DNA of 64,000 nucleotides from Pseudarthrobacter sp. GA104 (GCF_009741265.1 NZ_WOWL01000001.1:3100001-3164000); one strand, 5' to 3'; counted from the stretch's first letter, positions 34,068-42,749 are shown. Notes: a model not told the origin generated them from the letters alone. Made by a program: numbers and translations.

Positions 34068-35330
34068 TTGTTGTCGGTGCTGCGGAACATCACGTACCGC
34101 CGGCTGTTTGCCGCGCAGATGGTTGCGCTGATCGGCACGGGCCTGCTGACGGTTGCCCTCGGGCTGCTGGCCTATGACCTTGCCGGCACCAATGCCGGGT
34201 CCGTCCTGGGGACTGCGTTGACGGTCAAGATGTTTGCCTACGTGGGCCTGGCGCCGGTGATCAATGCGCTGGCGGCCCGGTGGCCGACGAAGCGGGTCCT
34301 CATCGGGGCCGACGTGGTGCGCGCGGCGATGGCGCTGTCCCTGCCGTTCATCACGGACGCCTGGCAGATCTACGTGGCGGTCTTCCTGCTCCAGTCCGCC
34401 TCCGCCACCTTCACTCCTGCCTTCCAGTCGCTGATCCCCACCGTCCTGCCGGATGAGCGGGACTACACCCGGGCGCTGTCCCTGTCCCGGCTGGCCTATG
34501 ACATGGAAGCCCTGGCCAGCCCGGCCATAGCCGCGCTGCTGCTGACCGTGGTGGGCTACAGCAACCTGTTCCTCGGGACGGTTTTCGGCTTCCTGTCCTC
34601 CGCCGCCTTGGTGGCCATCAGTGCCCTGCCCAAACCCATGCCAGCTGCGGTGCGGCAGGCCTCGCTGTGGCACCGCACCACCCTGGGCGCCAGGATCTTC
34701 TGGCGGAACCGGCGGCTGCGGTCGCTGCTGGCCCTCAACATGGTGGTCGCGGCCCCCACGGCACTGGTGCTGGTCAACACTGTGGTGTACGTACGGGAGG
34801 TCCTGCTGCGGCCGGAAACTGACCTGGCCCTGGCGCTGGCCTGCTTCGGCACGGGGTCCATGATTGTGGCATTGTCCGCCCCGCGGGCGCTCGGCCGGTT
34901 CGGGGACAGGTCCGTGATGCTCGCTGGCGCCGCCGCCATCCCCTTCGTCCTGGCCTGCGCCGCTGCGCTCTCCGTGCGCCCCGCCGGAGGCGGGTGGTGG
35001 CTGCTGCTGGGCCTGTGGCTGCTGCTGGGCGCTGCCAGCGCCACCATCCTCACGCCGTCGTCAAGGCTCCTCCGCCACGCGTCCACCGTGGACACCCGTC
35101 CCTACGTTTTTGCGGCGCAGTTCTCCCTCTCGCACGCCTGCTACATCATCACTTATCCGCTGGCCGGGTGGGTGGGCGCCGCGGCGGGCCTGGGCTGGGC
35201 TGCGCTGGCCCTGACAATTGTTGCGATGATAGGCAGTGCAGGAGCATTCCTTTCCTGGCCGCGGCATGATGACGCGGAGGCCACGGACCGCGCAGAGAAG
35301 GAGCAGGACAGTGAGCAGCCAGCCCGGTAG
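34068..35330 (+). CDS. MFS transporter, likely metal or drug exporter
   Basis: A 420-residue twelve-helix transporter. TTG 34068 is chosen as it lies 9 bases after AAGGAG (TTG 34059 is too close). RRLFAAQMVALIGTGLLTVA opens helix 1, and ALAARWPTKRVLIGADVVRA is the MFS motif A loop. It overlaps the following ArsR gene by 20 bases. Because that sensor has a complete metal site, the pump probably exports a divalent metal such as Ni, Co or Zn, though MFS drug pumps can also be ArsR-linked. The operator palindrome at 34023-34054 would control both genes. Confidence 0.85.
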   Translation: MLSVLRNITYRRLFAAQMVALIGTGLLTVALGLLAYDLAGTNAGSVLGTALTVKMFAYVGLAPVINALAARWPTKRVLIGADVVRAAMALSLPFITDAWQIYVAVFLLQSASATFTPAFQSLIPTVLPDERDYTRALSLSRLAYDMEALASPAIAALLLTVVGYSNLFLGTVFGFLSSAALVAISALPKPMPAAVRQASLWHRTTLGARIFWRNRRLRSLLALNMVVAAPTALVLVNTVVYVREVLLRPETDLALALACFGTGSMIVALSAPRALGRFGDRSVMLAGAAAIPFVLACAAALSVRPAGGGWWLLLGLWLLLGAASATILTPSSRLLRHASTVDTRPYVFAAQFSLSHACYIITYPLAGWVGAAAGLGWAALALTIVAMIGSAGAFLSWPRHDDAEATDRAEKEQDSEQPAR

Positions 35331-35688
35331 CAAAGCCATCTCGGCCGCTGACGTGCCGTCCCTGGTCCACCACGTGACCCCGGGGCCGGAACTGCTGGAG
35401 GCGGCTTCCGCAACCCTTCGGATGCTCGCTGAGCCGACGCGCCTGCACCTGCTCTGGCAGCTGTCCCAGGGCCCCAGGACCGTTACGGAGCTGACGGCAG
35501 CCGTGGGTGTCCCGCGGACAGTGGCAAGCCAGCACCTGGCAAAGCTCCGCCTGAGCGGGCTGGTGGACACCCGCAAGGACGGCCGCCACGTGATCTACTC
35601 ACTCCACGACGGCCACCTGGCGCGGCTCATCCGTGAAACCATCAACCACGCTGACCACCGCATCACGGGCGAACCCGCCCACGGATAA
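35311..35688 (+). CDS. ArsR/SmtB-family metal-sensing repressor
   Basis: A 125-residue winged-helix repressor from GTG 35311 (GAAGGAG upstream, inside the MFS gene). TLRMLAEPTRLHLLWQLSQG and RTVASQHLAKLRLSGLV are the family helices. The C-terminal helix has D100, H102, H113 and H116 in HDGHLARLIRETINHADH, exactly the D-x-H-x10-H-x2-H alpha-5 metal site of CzrA/NmtR-type sensors. The alpha-3 ELCV cysteine motif is absent. The protein should lose DNA affinity when Zn, Co or Ni binds. It overlaps its target transporter. Confidence 0.92.
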   Translation: MSSQPGSKAISAADVPSLVHHVTPGPELLEAASATLRMLAEPTRLHLLWQLSQGPRTVTELTAAVGVPRTVASQHLAKLRLSGLVDTRKDGRHVIYSLHDGHLARLIRETINHADHRITGEPAHG

Positions 35689-35805
35689 GGTGCGGCACCG
35701 CCCGCCGCGGCCGAAATGATCAGCACCCTTAGTGATTTGTGGTTACGATGGGAAGGTAAGCCGCTGGCGGTACGCCGGCGGGAGCCGACCGTAGGGAGAA
35801 ACACC

Positions 35806-35982
35806 ATGGGTTTGGACGACAAGATTGGTAACGCAGCCGAGAAGCTTGGCGGCAAGGGTAAAGAGGCCACGGGCGAGGCAACAGGCGACGACCGCCTGAA
35901 GGCCGAAGGCCAGGCAGACCAGGCCAAGGGCGACCTGAAGCAGGCCGGCGAAAAGGTCAAGGACGCTTTCAAGAAGGACTGA
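35806..35982 (+). CDS. CsbD family stress protein
   Basis: A 58-residue, lysine- and glycine-rich protein, MGLDDKIGNAAEKLGGKGKE, with the CsbD repeat pattern (GKGKEATGEATGDDRLKAEG, then DQAKGDLKQAGEKVKDAF). CsbD proteins are small general-stress proteins of unknown biochemistry. ATG 35806 has GGGAGA upstream. A strong terminator follows at 36001, so it is monocistronic. Confidence 0.9.
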   Translation: MGLDDKIGNAAEKLGGKGKEATGEATGDDRLKAEGQADQAKGDLKQAGEKVKDAFKKD

Positions 35983-36000
35983 CGTACAGTCCACGCGCCC

Positions 36001-36036
36001 AGGGTGCGGTTCCATCTGGAGCCGCACCCTTTGCTT
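36001..36036 (+). terminator. Rho-independent terminator after csbD
   Basis: AGGGTGCGGTTCC pairs with GGAGCCGCACCCT (one G-U) around a 4-base loop, then TTTGCTTGTT. It resembles the terminator at 33966. Confidence 0.68.
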
Positions 36037-36075
36037 GTTGCAAGATGTGTATCGAACCCGGGGCTGGTCTCGGCC

Positions 36076-36399
36076 TCACCCGGGAGTGGCCGCTTCAGGG
36101 GGTTTCCGGTGCCTTTCCGGCCAGTCCTGGAAGTGGTAGTCCCGGAGGAACCAATGGGCGGCGGCAACCATCAGCAGGAAGCCGGCCGCCCCCACAACGA
36201 CGAGTTCGGTGGCAATCCCCACGATAACGAGTGCGAATGCGGCGATGAAGGCCAGCACTCCGCGCGCCATAGCGGCTGCCTCGCGCGGATGCCCGCCGGG
36301 CGCACCAACCTGCAGTTTCTGGTCCAGGCCCGGATCACTGGACGCCAGCTCCTTTTCGAGCATTTCAAGGCGCCTGCGCTCTTCCTCCGACATTCCCAT
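36076..36399 (-). CDS. DUF3040 membrane protein
   Basis: A 107-residue actinobacterial DUF3040 protein. The conserved start MGMSEEERRRLEMLEKELAS is followed by SDPGLDQKLQ and two adjacent helices (GVLAFIAAFALVIVGIATEL, VVVGAAGFLLMVAAAHWFL). The function of the family is unknown; the charged N-terminus is cytoplasmic. It is monocistronic and convergent with csbD. Confidence 0.87.
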   Translation of the reverse strand: MGMSEEERRRLEMLEKELASSDPGLDQKLQVGAPGGHPREAAAMARGVLAFIAAFALVIVGIATELVVVGAAGFLLMVAAAHWFLRDYHFQDWPERHRKPPEAATPG

Positions 36400-36490
36400 G
36401 GGAAGCCCCTCGTCAGCTTTCTGGATCAGGTAAATCGGAATCGCCCTTACCTTTCCCCAATCTCCACGTTAGGCAGGCCTTGACTCCACA

Positions 36491-36889
36491 TCAACGCACG
36501 TAATTGATATGCAATGGGTTTCCTGCAAGCGGTGACGTTGCTGTTATCAGACAGAAAAAGCGCACACTGGCAACGTCGGCAGGCAGGCGCACGGGAACTG
36601 GTTTTTTGCCGCAGGAAGTACGCCCCCAGGGTGCCGGCCAGGGTGGCGAAGACGGCCACGGAGTAGATCGCCAGATGGACTTGGAGCACGCGGGAGAAGA
36701 TGCTGGTGCCGGTGATTCCACTGCCGGTGATGGCTGCCATGGCTGGCTCGAAGAGGGAGTCGGCGTAGGAGGCGTGCTCTCCCGTTCAGCTGGCCCAGCG
36801 TCCTTGCCCGAGACGCGCAGGACCACCAAGGCCGCATAGGAGACCGAGCCAATGACCAGGACACGGAGAATCTCAAGCCCACGAATCAA
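36491..36889 (-). pseudogene. Decayed DUF421 (YetF-like) gene fused by frameshifts to another membrane fragment
   Basis: From ATG 36889 the frame begins MIRGLEILRVLVIGSVSYAA and reaches VVLRVSGK, the start of DUF421/YetF proteins. It then leaves the family, but the next frame reads TLGQLN, the expected continuation of SGKRTLGQLN. A third frame then gives PAMAAITGSGITGTSIFSRV and a second helix (AIYSVAVFATLAGTLGAYFL). No frame is intact through the region, so this is a remnant. It is not clear whether the second fragment belonged to the same gene. Confidence 0.45.
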
Positions 36890-37022
36890 ACCACATACGC
36901 GTCACGCTCCTTCACTAGGGAGTCCGGCCAGCTACAGGGACAGGGGAACTCGTTGACAGTACGCTTAGCATTTCCGGTTCAGCCAGCTTCAGGCCAACCG
37001 ACGAATGGAAGGGGTGGCATTG

Positions 37023-38348
37023 ATGAACGGGCGCAGCGCACACTGGCTCGATTCCCTGCGGACCCGGTTGTGGCCGCTTCCGCTGCTGGCGGTTACCCTG
37101 GCCGTGGTGCTGGGCATGGCCCTGCCGGCGCTGGACGGCAACGTTGACGGCCAGCTGCCCCGGAGCGTCACAGTCTTCCTCTTCAGCGGAGGCCCGGCAG
37201 CGGCCAGGTCCGTCCTGCAGGCGATCTCGGGCTCGCTCATCACGGTGACGTCCCTGACGTTTTCGCTCACCGTGGTCACGCTGCAGCTGGCCAGCAGTCA
37301 GTTCTCGCCCCGGCTGCTGCGGACCTTTACCTCTGACCGGTTTGTCCACGGAACCCTGGCGCTTTTCCTGGCAGCGTTCGCCTTCGCCCTGACCGTCCTT
37401 CGGAGTGTCCGGGACGAAGGCAGTGGAAACACCCCCTTCGTTCCGGAAATCTCCGTCACGCTGGCCTTCGTGCTCGCCATCGCCAGCGTCGTGGGGCTGG
37501 TTCTCTTCCTGTCGCATCTCACCCGCGAGATCCGCGTGGAGACCATGATGCGCAGGGTCAACGTGGAAACCCAGGAAACCATTGACAGGGTCTTCCCCGA
37601 AGACCGCCCCGGCCGCGGGCCCGAGCCTTGTCCGGGGCCCGGCAGCGTTCCCATCACCTGCGCTTCCTCGGGCTTCCTGACCTCCTTGGACAAGGACGCA
37701 CTCCTGGAGGCTGCGAAAGACTCCGGGGCTGTTCTGCGAATAGACCGGGAGCCCGGCAGCTCATTGGTGCAGGGCGTCCCCTTCGCCACCGCCTGGCCTG
37801 TGGCGCCGGGAGCAACCTTCACCGCCGAAACCCGGGAGAAGCTGGCGAAAGCCACCAATGCCGCCGTCGCCACCGGGTTTGAGCGCACCAACGTCCAGGA
37901 CGTCGGATTCGGGTTCCGGCAGCTTGTGGATGTTGCCGCGCGTGCGCTCTCCCCGGGTATCAACGATCCCACCACGGCAGTGCACGTCATCGGGCACCTT
38001 TCGGCCCTCCTGTGCAGGCTGGCTGAGCGGAACCCCGGACCGGAATTTCTGGTTGACGACGACGGGCGGGTCAGGGTGGTGCTGTCTCTTCCCGGGCTTG
38101 GGGACTTCCTGGACATCGCCATGAACCAGCCCCGGCATTATGGGGCCGCGGATTCGGCCGTCGCGGCCCGGCTCCTCAGGCTCCTCCAGGAACTCGCGTG
38201 GTGTGATGGGGAGGGCCGGTACCGGGCGGAGATCGTGGACCACCTTGGGCGCATGCGCAACGCCATCGGGAGCGCGGACTATTCAACCGCCGAACGGCAA
38301 GGCCTGCTGGACCTGTCTGATTCCATCGCAAAAGTAATACTCATGTGA
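37023..38348 (+). CDS. DUF2254 membrane protein
   Basis: A 441-residue DUF2254 protein. ATG 37023 (MNGRSAHWLDSL) is chosen with GGAAGGGG 8 bases upstream; ATG 37005 is possible. Four helices lie in the first 170 residues. The family stretch SLITVTSLTFSLTVVTLQLA and SPRLLRTFTSDRFVHGTLA is present, followed by a large soluble C-terminal part with RALSPGINDPTTAVHVIGHL, strongly conserved in DUF2254. Its function is not known. It is followed by a small membrane protein and the Cys-rich copper-binding gene on the same strand. Confidence 0.87.
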   Translation: MNGRSAHWLDSLRTRLWPLPLLAVTLAVVLGMALPALDGNVDGQLPRSVTVFLFSGGPAAARSVLQAISGSLITVTSLTFSLTVVTLQLASSQFSPRLLRTFTSDRFVHGTLALFLAAFAFALTVLRSVRDEGSGNTPFVPEISVTLAFVLAIASVVGLVLFLSHLTREIRVETMMRRVNVETQETIDRVFPEDRPGRGPEPCPGPGSVPITCASSGFLTSLDKDALLEAAKDSGAVLRIDREPGSSLVQGVPFATAWPVAPGATFTAETREKLAKATNAAVATGFERTNVQDVGFGFRQLVDVAARALSPGINDPTTAVHVIGHLSALLCRLAERNPGPEFLVDDDGRVRVVLSLPGLGDFLDIAMNQPRHYGAADSAVAARLLRLLQELAWCDGEGRYRAEIVDHLGRMRNAIGSADYSTAERQGLLDLSDSIAKVILM

Positions 38349-38405
38349 TCTGCGGAACAGGAATCCGAAGCTAGGCTGATAAAAAGCCCTCTACAGGAAG
38401 TGGTG

Positions 38406-38885
38406 ATGGCCACACTGGGTTCGTTCGCGCATGGACTGCTTCGCTGCCTCGTTGTGCTGCGGAGCGTTTTCGTGTGGGTGCTCCTGGTCTTGCTCATTGC
38501 CGGTGCCGCTTCCTATACAGCCGGCAGCCGGTACGCCCTGGTTCCCGGCTACAGCCCGGTGCAGTCGGCGGGTGGACAGGCAGTTGGGGACCTGCCGCCG
38601 CAGGCTGCAACCGCGGCCGGTCCGGCGGAACCTTCAGCCTCCGCGTCGCAGTCCGTCCGCGTCATTCACGAGGCCGGACCGTCCGCAGAGCCTGCGGGAC
38701 TCGAGAACGAGGGCGAGCGGAAGAAGGCTCCGCGCGGCGAACCGGTCCCGGTGCGGACCGGGGCGGTGGACCCGCCGTCGCTGGTCCAGCGGTTGCCCGG
38801 TGGGAGCCTTCATTCCAGTGACATCCCGCCGGAGCCGGAACTGCCCGCGCTCACGGTCGTGGATCTCTCCATCAGCAGGACGTAG
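38406..38885 (+). CDS. Small single-pass membrane protein ending in DLSISRT
   Basis: A 159-residue protein. ATG 38406 has AGGAAG upstream (GTG 38400 and 38403 also possible). One helix (SVFVWVLLVLLIAGAASY) precedes a disordered Pro/Ala/Glu-rich exterior. The end, PALTVVDLSISRT, matches the DUF6153 protein at 21442, which ends CDLSISRT, although the rest is unrelated. It is upstream of the Cys-rich DUF326 protein on the same strand. The shared tail suggests a DUF6153-like relationship or a shared recognition signal. Function unknown. Confidence 0.62.
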   Translation: MATLGSFAHGLLRCLVVLRSVFVWVLLVLLIAGAASYTAGSRYALVPGYSPVQSAGGQAVGDLPPQAATAAGPAEPSASASQSVRVIHEAGPSAEPAGLENEGERKKAPRGEPVPVRTGAVDPPSLVQRLPGGSLHSSDIPPEPELPALTVVDLSISRT

Positions 38886-38944
38886 GAACGGTTCGCCGTT
38901 CCACCCCGTCAAGACCTGCTGCATAGATCTGGAAAGAGAAACCA

Positions 38945-39352
38945 ATGACACATGTACAGTCCATGCTCGATGCCCACCCCAAAGACGTGGGGGGCATCGA
39001 CAAGGCCAAGCTCGTGGAATGCATCCAGGCGTGTTTCGACTGCGCGCAAACGTGCACGGCGTGCGCGGACGCATGCCTGAACGAGGAAATGGTGGCCGAG
39101 CTCGCCAAGTGCATCCGGACCAACCTTGACTGCGTCGACATCTGCGCCGCCACCGGAAAGATCCTTTCCCGCCACGGCAACTACGATGTCGGCATCACCC
39201 GGGCAGTCCTGGAAGCATGCCGTACCGTCTGCAAGGCCTGTGCCGAGGAGTGCGGCCAGCACGCGAGCATGCACCGCCACTGTGAGGTGTGCGCCGAAGC
39301 CTGCCGCCGCTGTGAGCAGGCCTGCGCCGACCTCCTCTCCTCGCTGGCCTGA
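38945..39352 (+). CDS. Four-helix-bundle copper-binding protein (DUF326/Csp-like)
   Basis: A 135-residue protein with about 19 cysteines in CxxxC spacing (ECIQACFDCAQTCTACADAC, VCKACAEECGQHAS, CEVCAEACRRCEQAC). This is the pattern of DUF326 and Csp proteins, which line the core of a four-helix bundle with cysteines and store many Cu(I) ions. No Tat or Sec signal is present, so it is the cytosolic type (Csp3-like). It follows the DLSISRT-tailed membrane protein by 59 bases and may share its transcript. Confidence 0.88.
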   Translation: MTHVQSMLDAHPKDVGGIDKAKLVECIQACFDCAQTCTACADACLNEEMVAELAKCIRTNLDCVDICAATGKILSRHGNYDVGITRAVLEACRTVCKACAEECGQHASMHRHCEVCAEACRRCEQACADLLSSLA

Positions 39353-39368
39353 GTGGGGAGTGTTGGTT

Positions 39369-39611
39369 ATGACACATTCACAGGTTCCGTTGGCGGTTCG
39401 ACGCAACTATGGCCGGGGAGCGGCCCGTGCCTGGCGGGCGGAAGACCCGCAGCTGCGGCGGATGCTGGCCACGCACGTCCACTGCGGTGAGCCCATGCAG
39501 CTGGTCGGTGGGGACACTTTGCAGGACGAGGGGCTCGCGGTAAGGAACGACGGCGGCCTGCTCACTTACCGCTGCGCCTGCGGGTTCAGCTTCGATCATA
39601 GCGAGGGCTGA
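39369..39611 (+). CDS. Small zinc-ribbon-like hypothetical protein
   Basis: An 80-residue protein from ATG 39369 with GGGGAG 8 bases upstream. A basic start (VRRNYGRGAARAWRAEDPQL) is followed by HVHCGEPMQLV and, near the end, YRCACGFSFDHSEG. The HC and CxC groups could bind one metal ion. I do not recognise the family. It follows the DUF326 gene by 16 bases. Confidence 0.55.
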   Translation: MTHSQVPLAVRRNYGRGAARAWRAEDPQLRRMLATHVHCGEPMQLVGGDTLQDEGLAVRNDGGLLTYRCACGFSFDHSEG

Positions 39612-39701
39612 CCGGCCCGTATTAAGCGGCCGGGTTGTCCTTGGTGCTGTTATTGGGGGGGCCGAGGGCAGCCCGCCTGCGCGGATCAGTGCTGCAAAGC
39701 G

Positions 39702-40079
39702 TCAGCCCCGGCCGCTGAGCCGTTCGATGAGCTCGTCGGCCTGGGCCAGGTTGCGGGCCATTTTGGCGCGTTCTGTGACGGCCTTCTCCAGGTACCCCGC
39801 GCGTTTGGCCCGCGCGTCGTCGGTGCCTGCTTCCTGCGGGGCGAACAGCTCGAGGATGTCGGCCATTTCCTCCAGCGAGAACCCCAGGGGCTTCATCTGC
39901 TTGATCACCATGAGGCGCTCGAAGTCGTCCTCTGAATAGACCCGGAAGCCGCCGTCGGTGCGGGCCGTGGCTGGAAGCAGCCCCACGTCGTCGTAATGGC
40001 GGATGGTGCGCAGGGACAATCCTGTCCGTTCCGCCAACTCTCCGATATGCATGGTGGAAGTACCGGTTCGTGCTGTCAT
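39702..40079 (-). CDS. MerR-family transcriptional regulator
   Basis: A 125-residue regulator. The DNA-binding part reads MHIGELAERTGLSLRTIRHY and GGFRVYSEDDFERLMVIKQM, followed by a dimerisation coiled coil (DDARAKRAGYLEKAVTERA). No C-terminal metal-binding cysteines are present, so it senses something other than mercury-type metals or oxidants. ATG 40079 is used; ATG 40052 is also possible. It is divergent from the SulP transporter, and a MerR-like palindrome lies in the shared promoter at 40108-40128. Confidence 0.9.
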   Translation of the reverse strand: MTARTGTSTMHIGELAERTGLSLRTIRHYDDVGLLPATARTDGGFRVYSEDDFERLMVIKQMKPLGFSLEEMADILELFAPQEAGTDDARAKRAGYLEKAVTERAKMARNLAQADELIERLSGRG

Positions 40080-40107
40080 GCGTGGGCCTCCGTAATGTCC
40101 GCGTTCA

Positions 40108-40128
40108 ACCCTACCATCACGTTAGGGT
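40108..40128. promoter_or_regulatory. MerR-type operator between merR and sulP
   Basis: ACCCTA and TAGGGT flank a 9-base centre (CCATCACGT) to make a 21-bp element in the intergenic region. MerR regulators bind such sites in long promoter spacers; TTCAAC and TAGAGT flank it at about 18 bases. Confidence 0.55.
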
Positions 40129-40260
40129 AGAGTTGTTTCTGGTCGGTGAGACGCCTGTGCGGACTCCCGGCATCCCGGCGCGAGGCTGCGCCCCTTCATC
40201 TTTTCGAAAATGTGAGGGCGCTCCATGCGTGCGCCTTTCTGAGCATGAACGGAGCCAGCA

Positions 40261-41784
40261 ATGGCCGCCACGACCGCCGCGGATGCCCCCGCCTACACGC
40301 CGGAACAGCTTCAGTCTGTCCGGGAGACCCTCAAATCGCCCAGAAGGCTCAAAACCGAAGTCCTCGCCGGCCTTGTGGTTGCCCTGGCGCTGATCCCCGA
40401 AGCAATCGCCTTTTCGATCATCGCCGGCGTCGATCCCCGGCTGGGTCTCTTCGCATCCTTCACCATGGCCGTCACGATCGCCTTCGTCGGCGGGCGACCG
40501 GCCATGATTTCCGCCGCCACCGGCGCCATCGCCCTGGTGATCGCCCCGCTGGTGAAGTCCCACGGCGTGGACTACTTCATCGCCGCCGTCATCCTGGGCG
40601 GTATTCTCCAGATCATCCTGGGCCTGTCCGGTGTAGCGAAGCTGATGCGCTTCATTCCGCGTTCGGTGATGGTGGGCTTCGTCAACGCCCTTGCCATCCT
40701 GATCTTCATGTCCCAGGTTCCCGAGCTGCTTGGCGTCCCCTGGCTGGTGTACCCGCTGGCGGCGCTGGCCCTGGTTATCGTGTTCGGCCTGCCCCAACTC
40801 ACCACGGCCGTCCCCGCTCCGCTCGTGGCCATCGTGGTCCTCACCCTCATCACCGTCCTGGCGTCCATCACCGTTCCCACGGTGGGGGACAAGGGCGAGC
40901 TGCCGGACTCGCTGCCGTCGCTGTTCATTCCGAACGTTCCGTTCACCCTCGAGACCCTGCAGGTCATCTTTCCCTTCGGCCTGGCCGTGGCGTTCGTGGG
41001 GCTCCTTGAGTCCCTCATGACCGCCAAGCTGGTGGATGACATCACGGACACCCGCTCCCACAAGAGCCGCGAGGCCTGGGGGCAGGGCGTGGCCAACATC
41101 GTCACCGGCTTCACCGGCGGCATGGGCGGCTGTGCCATGATCGGCCAGACCATGATCAACGTCAAAGCCTCCGGCGCCCGCACCCGGATCTCCACTTTCC
41201 TGGCCGGCGTCTTCCTGCTGATCCTGGTGGTGGCGCTCGGCGGCGTCGTTTCCGTCATTCCGATGGCCGCACTGGTCGCCGTGATGATCTTCGTCTCCTG
41301 GGCCACGTTCGACTGGCACAGCATCCACCCGCGCACGCTGAAGATGATGCCCAAGAGCGAAACGATGGTCATGGTGGCCACCGTGATCGTCACCGTTGCC
41401 ACGCACAACCTGGCCATCGGCGTCGGCGTCGGGGTGCTTGTGGCCATGGTCCTCTTCGCCCGCCGCGTGGCCCACTTCGTCACGGTGGAACGGACCGTCA
41501 CCGCCACGGACGGCCACGAAACCGCCACGTACGCGGTCAACGGTGAGCTGTTCTTCGCCTCGTCCAACGACCTCTACACCCAGTTCCACTACGCGCTGGA
41601 CCCGGAGCATGTGGTGATCGACATGCACGCCTCGCACCTCTGGGACGCGTCCACCATCGCAGCACTGGATGCCATCACTGAGAAGTACCGGCACCACGGC
41701 AAGGACGTGAAGATCATCGGCCTCAACGAGGCCAGCACCACCATGCGCGAGCGCCTCGGCGGGAAGCTCGGTGCCGGGAGCTAG
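40261..41784 (+). CDS. SulP-family inorganic anion transporter
   Basis: A 507-residue transporter. Residues about 25-400 form the SulP membrane domain ([20 protein letters not shown] is the conserved first-helix motif; later [20 protein letters not shown]). The last 90 residues are a STAS domain ending in [19 protein letters not shown]. SulP proteins carry sulfate, bicarbonate or other anions; the substrate is not readable here. AACGGAG precedes the ATG. A 130-base leader with a GCGCCC/GGGCGC hairpin (40188-40221) separates the start from the MerR-like operator, so MerR control is likely. Confidence 0.92.
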   Translation: MAATTAADAPAYTPEQLQSVRETLKSPRRLKTEVLAGLVVALALIPEAIAFSIIAGVDPRLGLFASFTMAVTIAFVGGRPAMISAATGAIALVIAPLVKSHGVDYFIAAVILGGILQIILGLSGVAKLMRFIPRSVMVGFVNALAILIFMSQVPELLGVPWLVYPLAALALVIVFGLPQLTTAVPAPLVAIVVLTLITVLASITVPTVGDKGELPDSLPSLFIPNVPFTLETLQVIFPFGLAVAFVGLLESLMTAKLVDDITDTRSHKSREAWGQGVANIVTGFTGGMGGCAMIGQTMINVKASGARTRISTFLAGVFLLILVVALGGVVSVIPMAALVAVMIFVSWATFDWHSIHPRTLKMMPKSETMVMVATVIVTVATHNLAIGVGVGVLVAMVLFARRVAHFVTVERTVTATDGHETATYAVNGELFFASSNDLYTQFHYALDPEHVVIDMHASHLWDASTIAALDAITEKYRHHGKDVKIIGLNEASTTMRERLGGKLGAGS

Positions 41785-42193
41785 GGTGAGGCCATATCCG
41801 TGCTGAGGCTGAGGTCCCGCCACTGCTCCAGTTCCGCGCGCTCGGCTTCGGCGACGGCGGCGAACGCTTCCACTTCCTTGCCGAGTACAGCGAGCGACGG
41901 CGGATTGGGGCTTTCGGCGATGGCCACGATCGCTTCGGCTGCTTTGGCGGGGTCGCCCGGCCGCGTGCCGTGGATGGTGTCGTTTTCCTTGCGCCGCTTG
42001 CCAGCCGTCTCCGCATAGTCCGCGATCGGCGTCGCCGACTGGGTGAGGGAGCGCCCGGCAAAGTCGGTGCGGAAGGCACCGGGTTCAATGAGCGTGACGC
42101 TGATGCCGAGGGGCTGCAGTTCCTTGCGGAGCGATCCGGACAGCCCTTCCAGGGCTGCCTTCGTGGCGGAGTAGCCAGCGTTGTGCCCGTGGG
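41781..42193 (-). pseudogene. 3' remnant of a short-chain dehydrogenase/reductase
   Basis: The frame ending at 41781 carries NAGYSATKAALEGLSGSLRK, the SDR catalytic Tyr-x-x-x-Lys segment, then LGISVTLIEPGAFRTDFAG and a long C-terminal helix. Everything before that (cofactor GxxxGxG loop and NAG motif) is missing: upstream of about 42193 the frame is unrelated sequence. The fragment cannot make a working enzyme. Its stop codon overlaps the sulP stop at CTAG. Confidence 0.6.
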
Positions 42194-42244
42194 CGAGCAC
42201 CGCCCGGGCGAGTGCCCGGCCGGGTCCGGTGGAGCAGTGGGGCC

Positions 42245-42275
42245 TTGACCGGAGGTGCGGCGCCGGGGCCATAAT
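42245..42275 (+). promoter_or_regulatory. Candidate promoter of the YCII gene
   Basis: TTGACC (42245) and CATAAT (42270) are 19 bases apart, 71 bases upstream of the start codon. The spacing is long, so this is weak support. Confidence 0.3.
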
Positions 42276-42345
42276 CGGGCTGGGCGCCAAAAGTGGTGCC
42301 GCTGGGTAGGGCCGGATCATGCCGCCGAAGCAGAGGAGTCCTCGA

Positions 42346-42687
42346 ATGACGAAGTACCTGATCTCGTTCCCCGGTGAGGCCATGGTGGTCCCCGAGGAGG
42401 AGTTCGAAGCGGTGGTGGAAGACTCCCATGCCGTCATTGAGGAGGCCAAAGCGGCGGGAGTGTACGTCTTCGGCGGCGGGATCAACGAGGCCGTTGCCCC
42501 GGTGCTCGTGGCCGGTGACGGCACCGTCACCGAGGGCACCTACCCGGGCCACACCGTACCCAACGGCGGTTACACCATCCTCGAGCTGCCCTCGCGGCAG
42601 GCAGCCCTGGAGTGGGCCGCAAAGATTGCCGTCGCCTGCCGCTGCGCGCAGGAACTCAGGGAGTTCCAGTACGACCCCGCGAGCTGA
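42346..42687 (+). CDS. YCII-related (DGPF-type) protein
   Basis: A 113-residue protein. ATG 42346 follows GAGGAG. The pattern MTKYLISFPGEAMVVPEEEF, then GVYVFGGGINEAVAPVLV and GGYTILELPSRQAALEWAAK, matches YCII/DGPF proteins, small ferredoxin-like folds that are often paired with ECF sigma factors. No sigma factor gene is adjacent. The His-Asp pair of catalytic YCII enzymes is not evident, so a regulatory or structural role is more likely. Confidence 0.77.
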   Translation: MTKYLISFPGEAMVVPEEEFEAVVEDSHAVIEEAKAAGVYVFGGGINEAVAPVLVAGDGTVTEGTYPGHTVPNGGYTILELPSRQAALEWAAKIAVACRCAQELREFQYDPAS

Positions 42688-42749
42688 CGACGGCGGCACC
42701 CCACCTCAGCAGGCGCCGCACCTCAGCGGGCGCCCCACCTCAGGGGGCG

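Noticed and set aside
40117..41823. 568-residue open frame on the minus strand
   Set aside because: It is antisense to the SulP transporter and lacks any hydrophobic or domain pattern.
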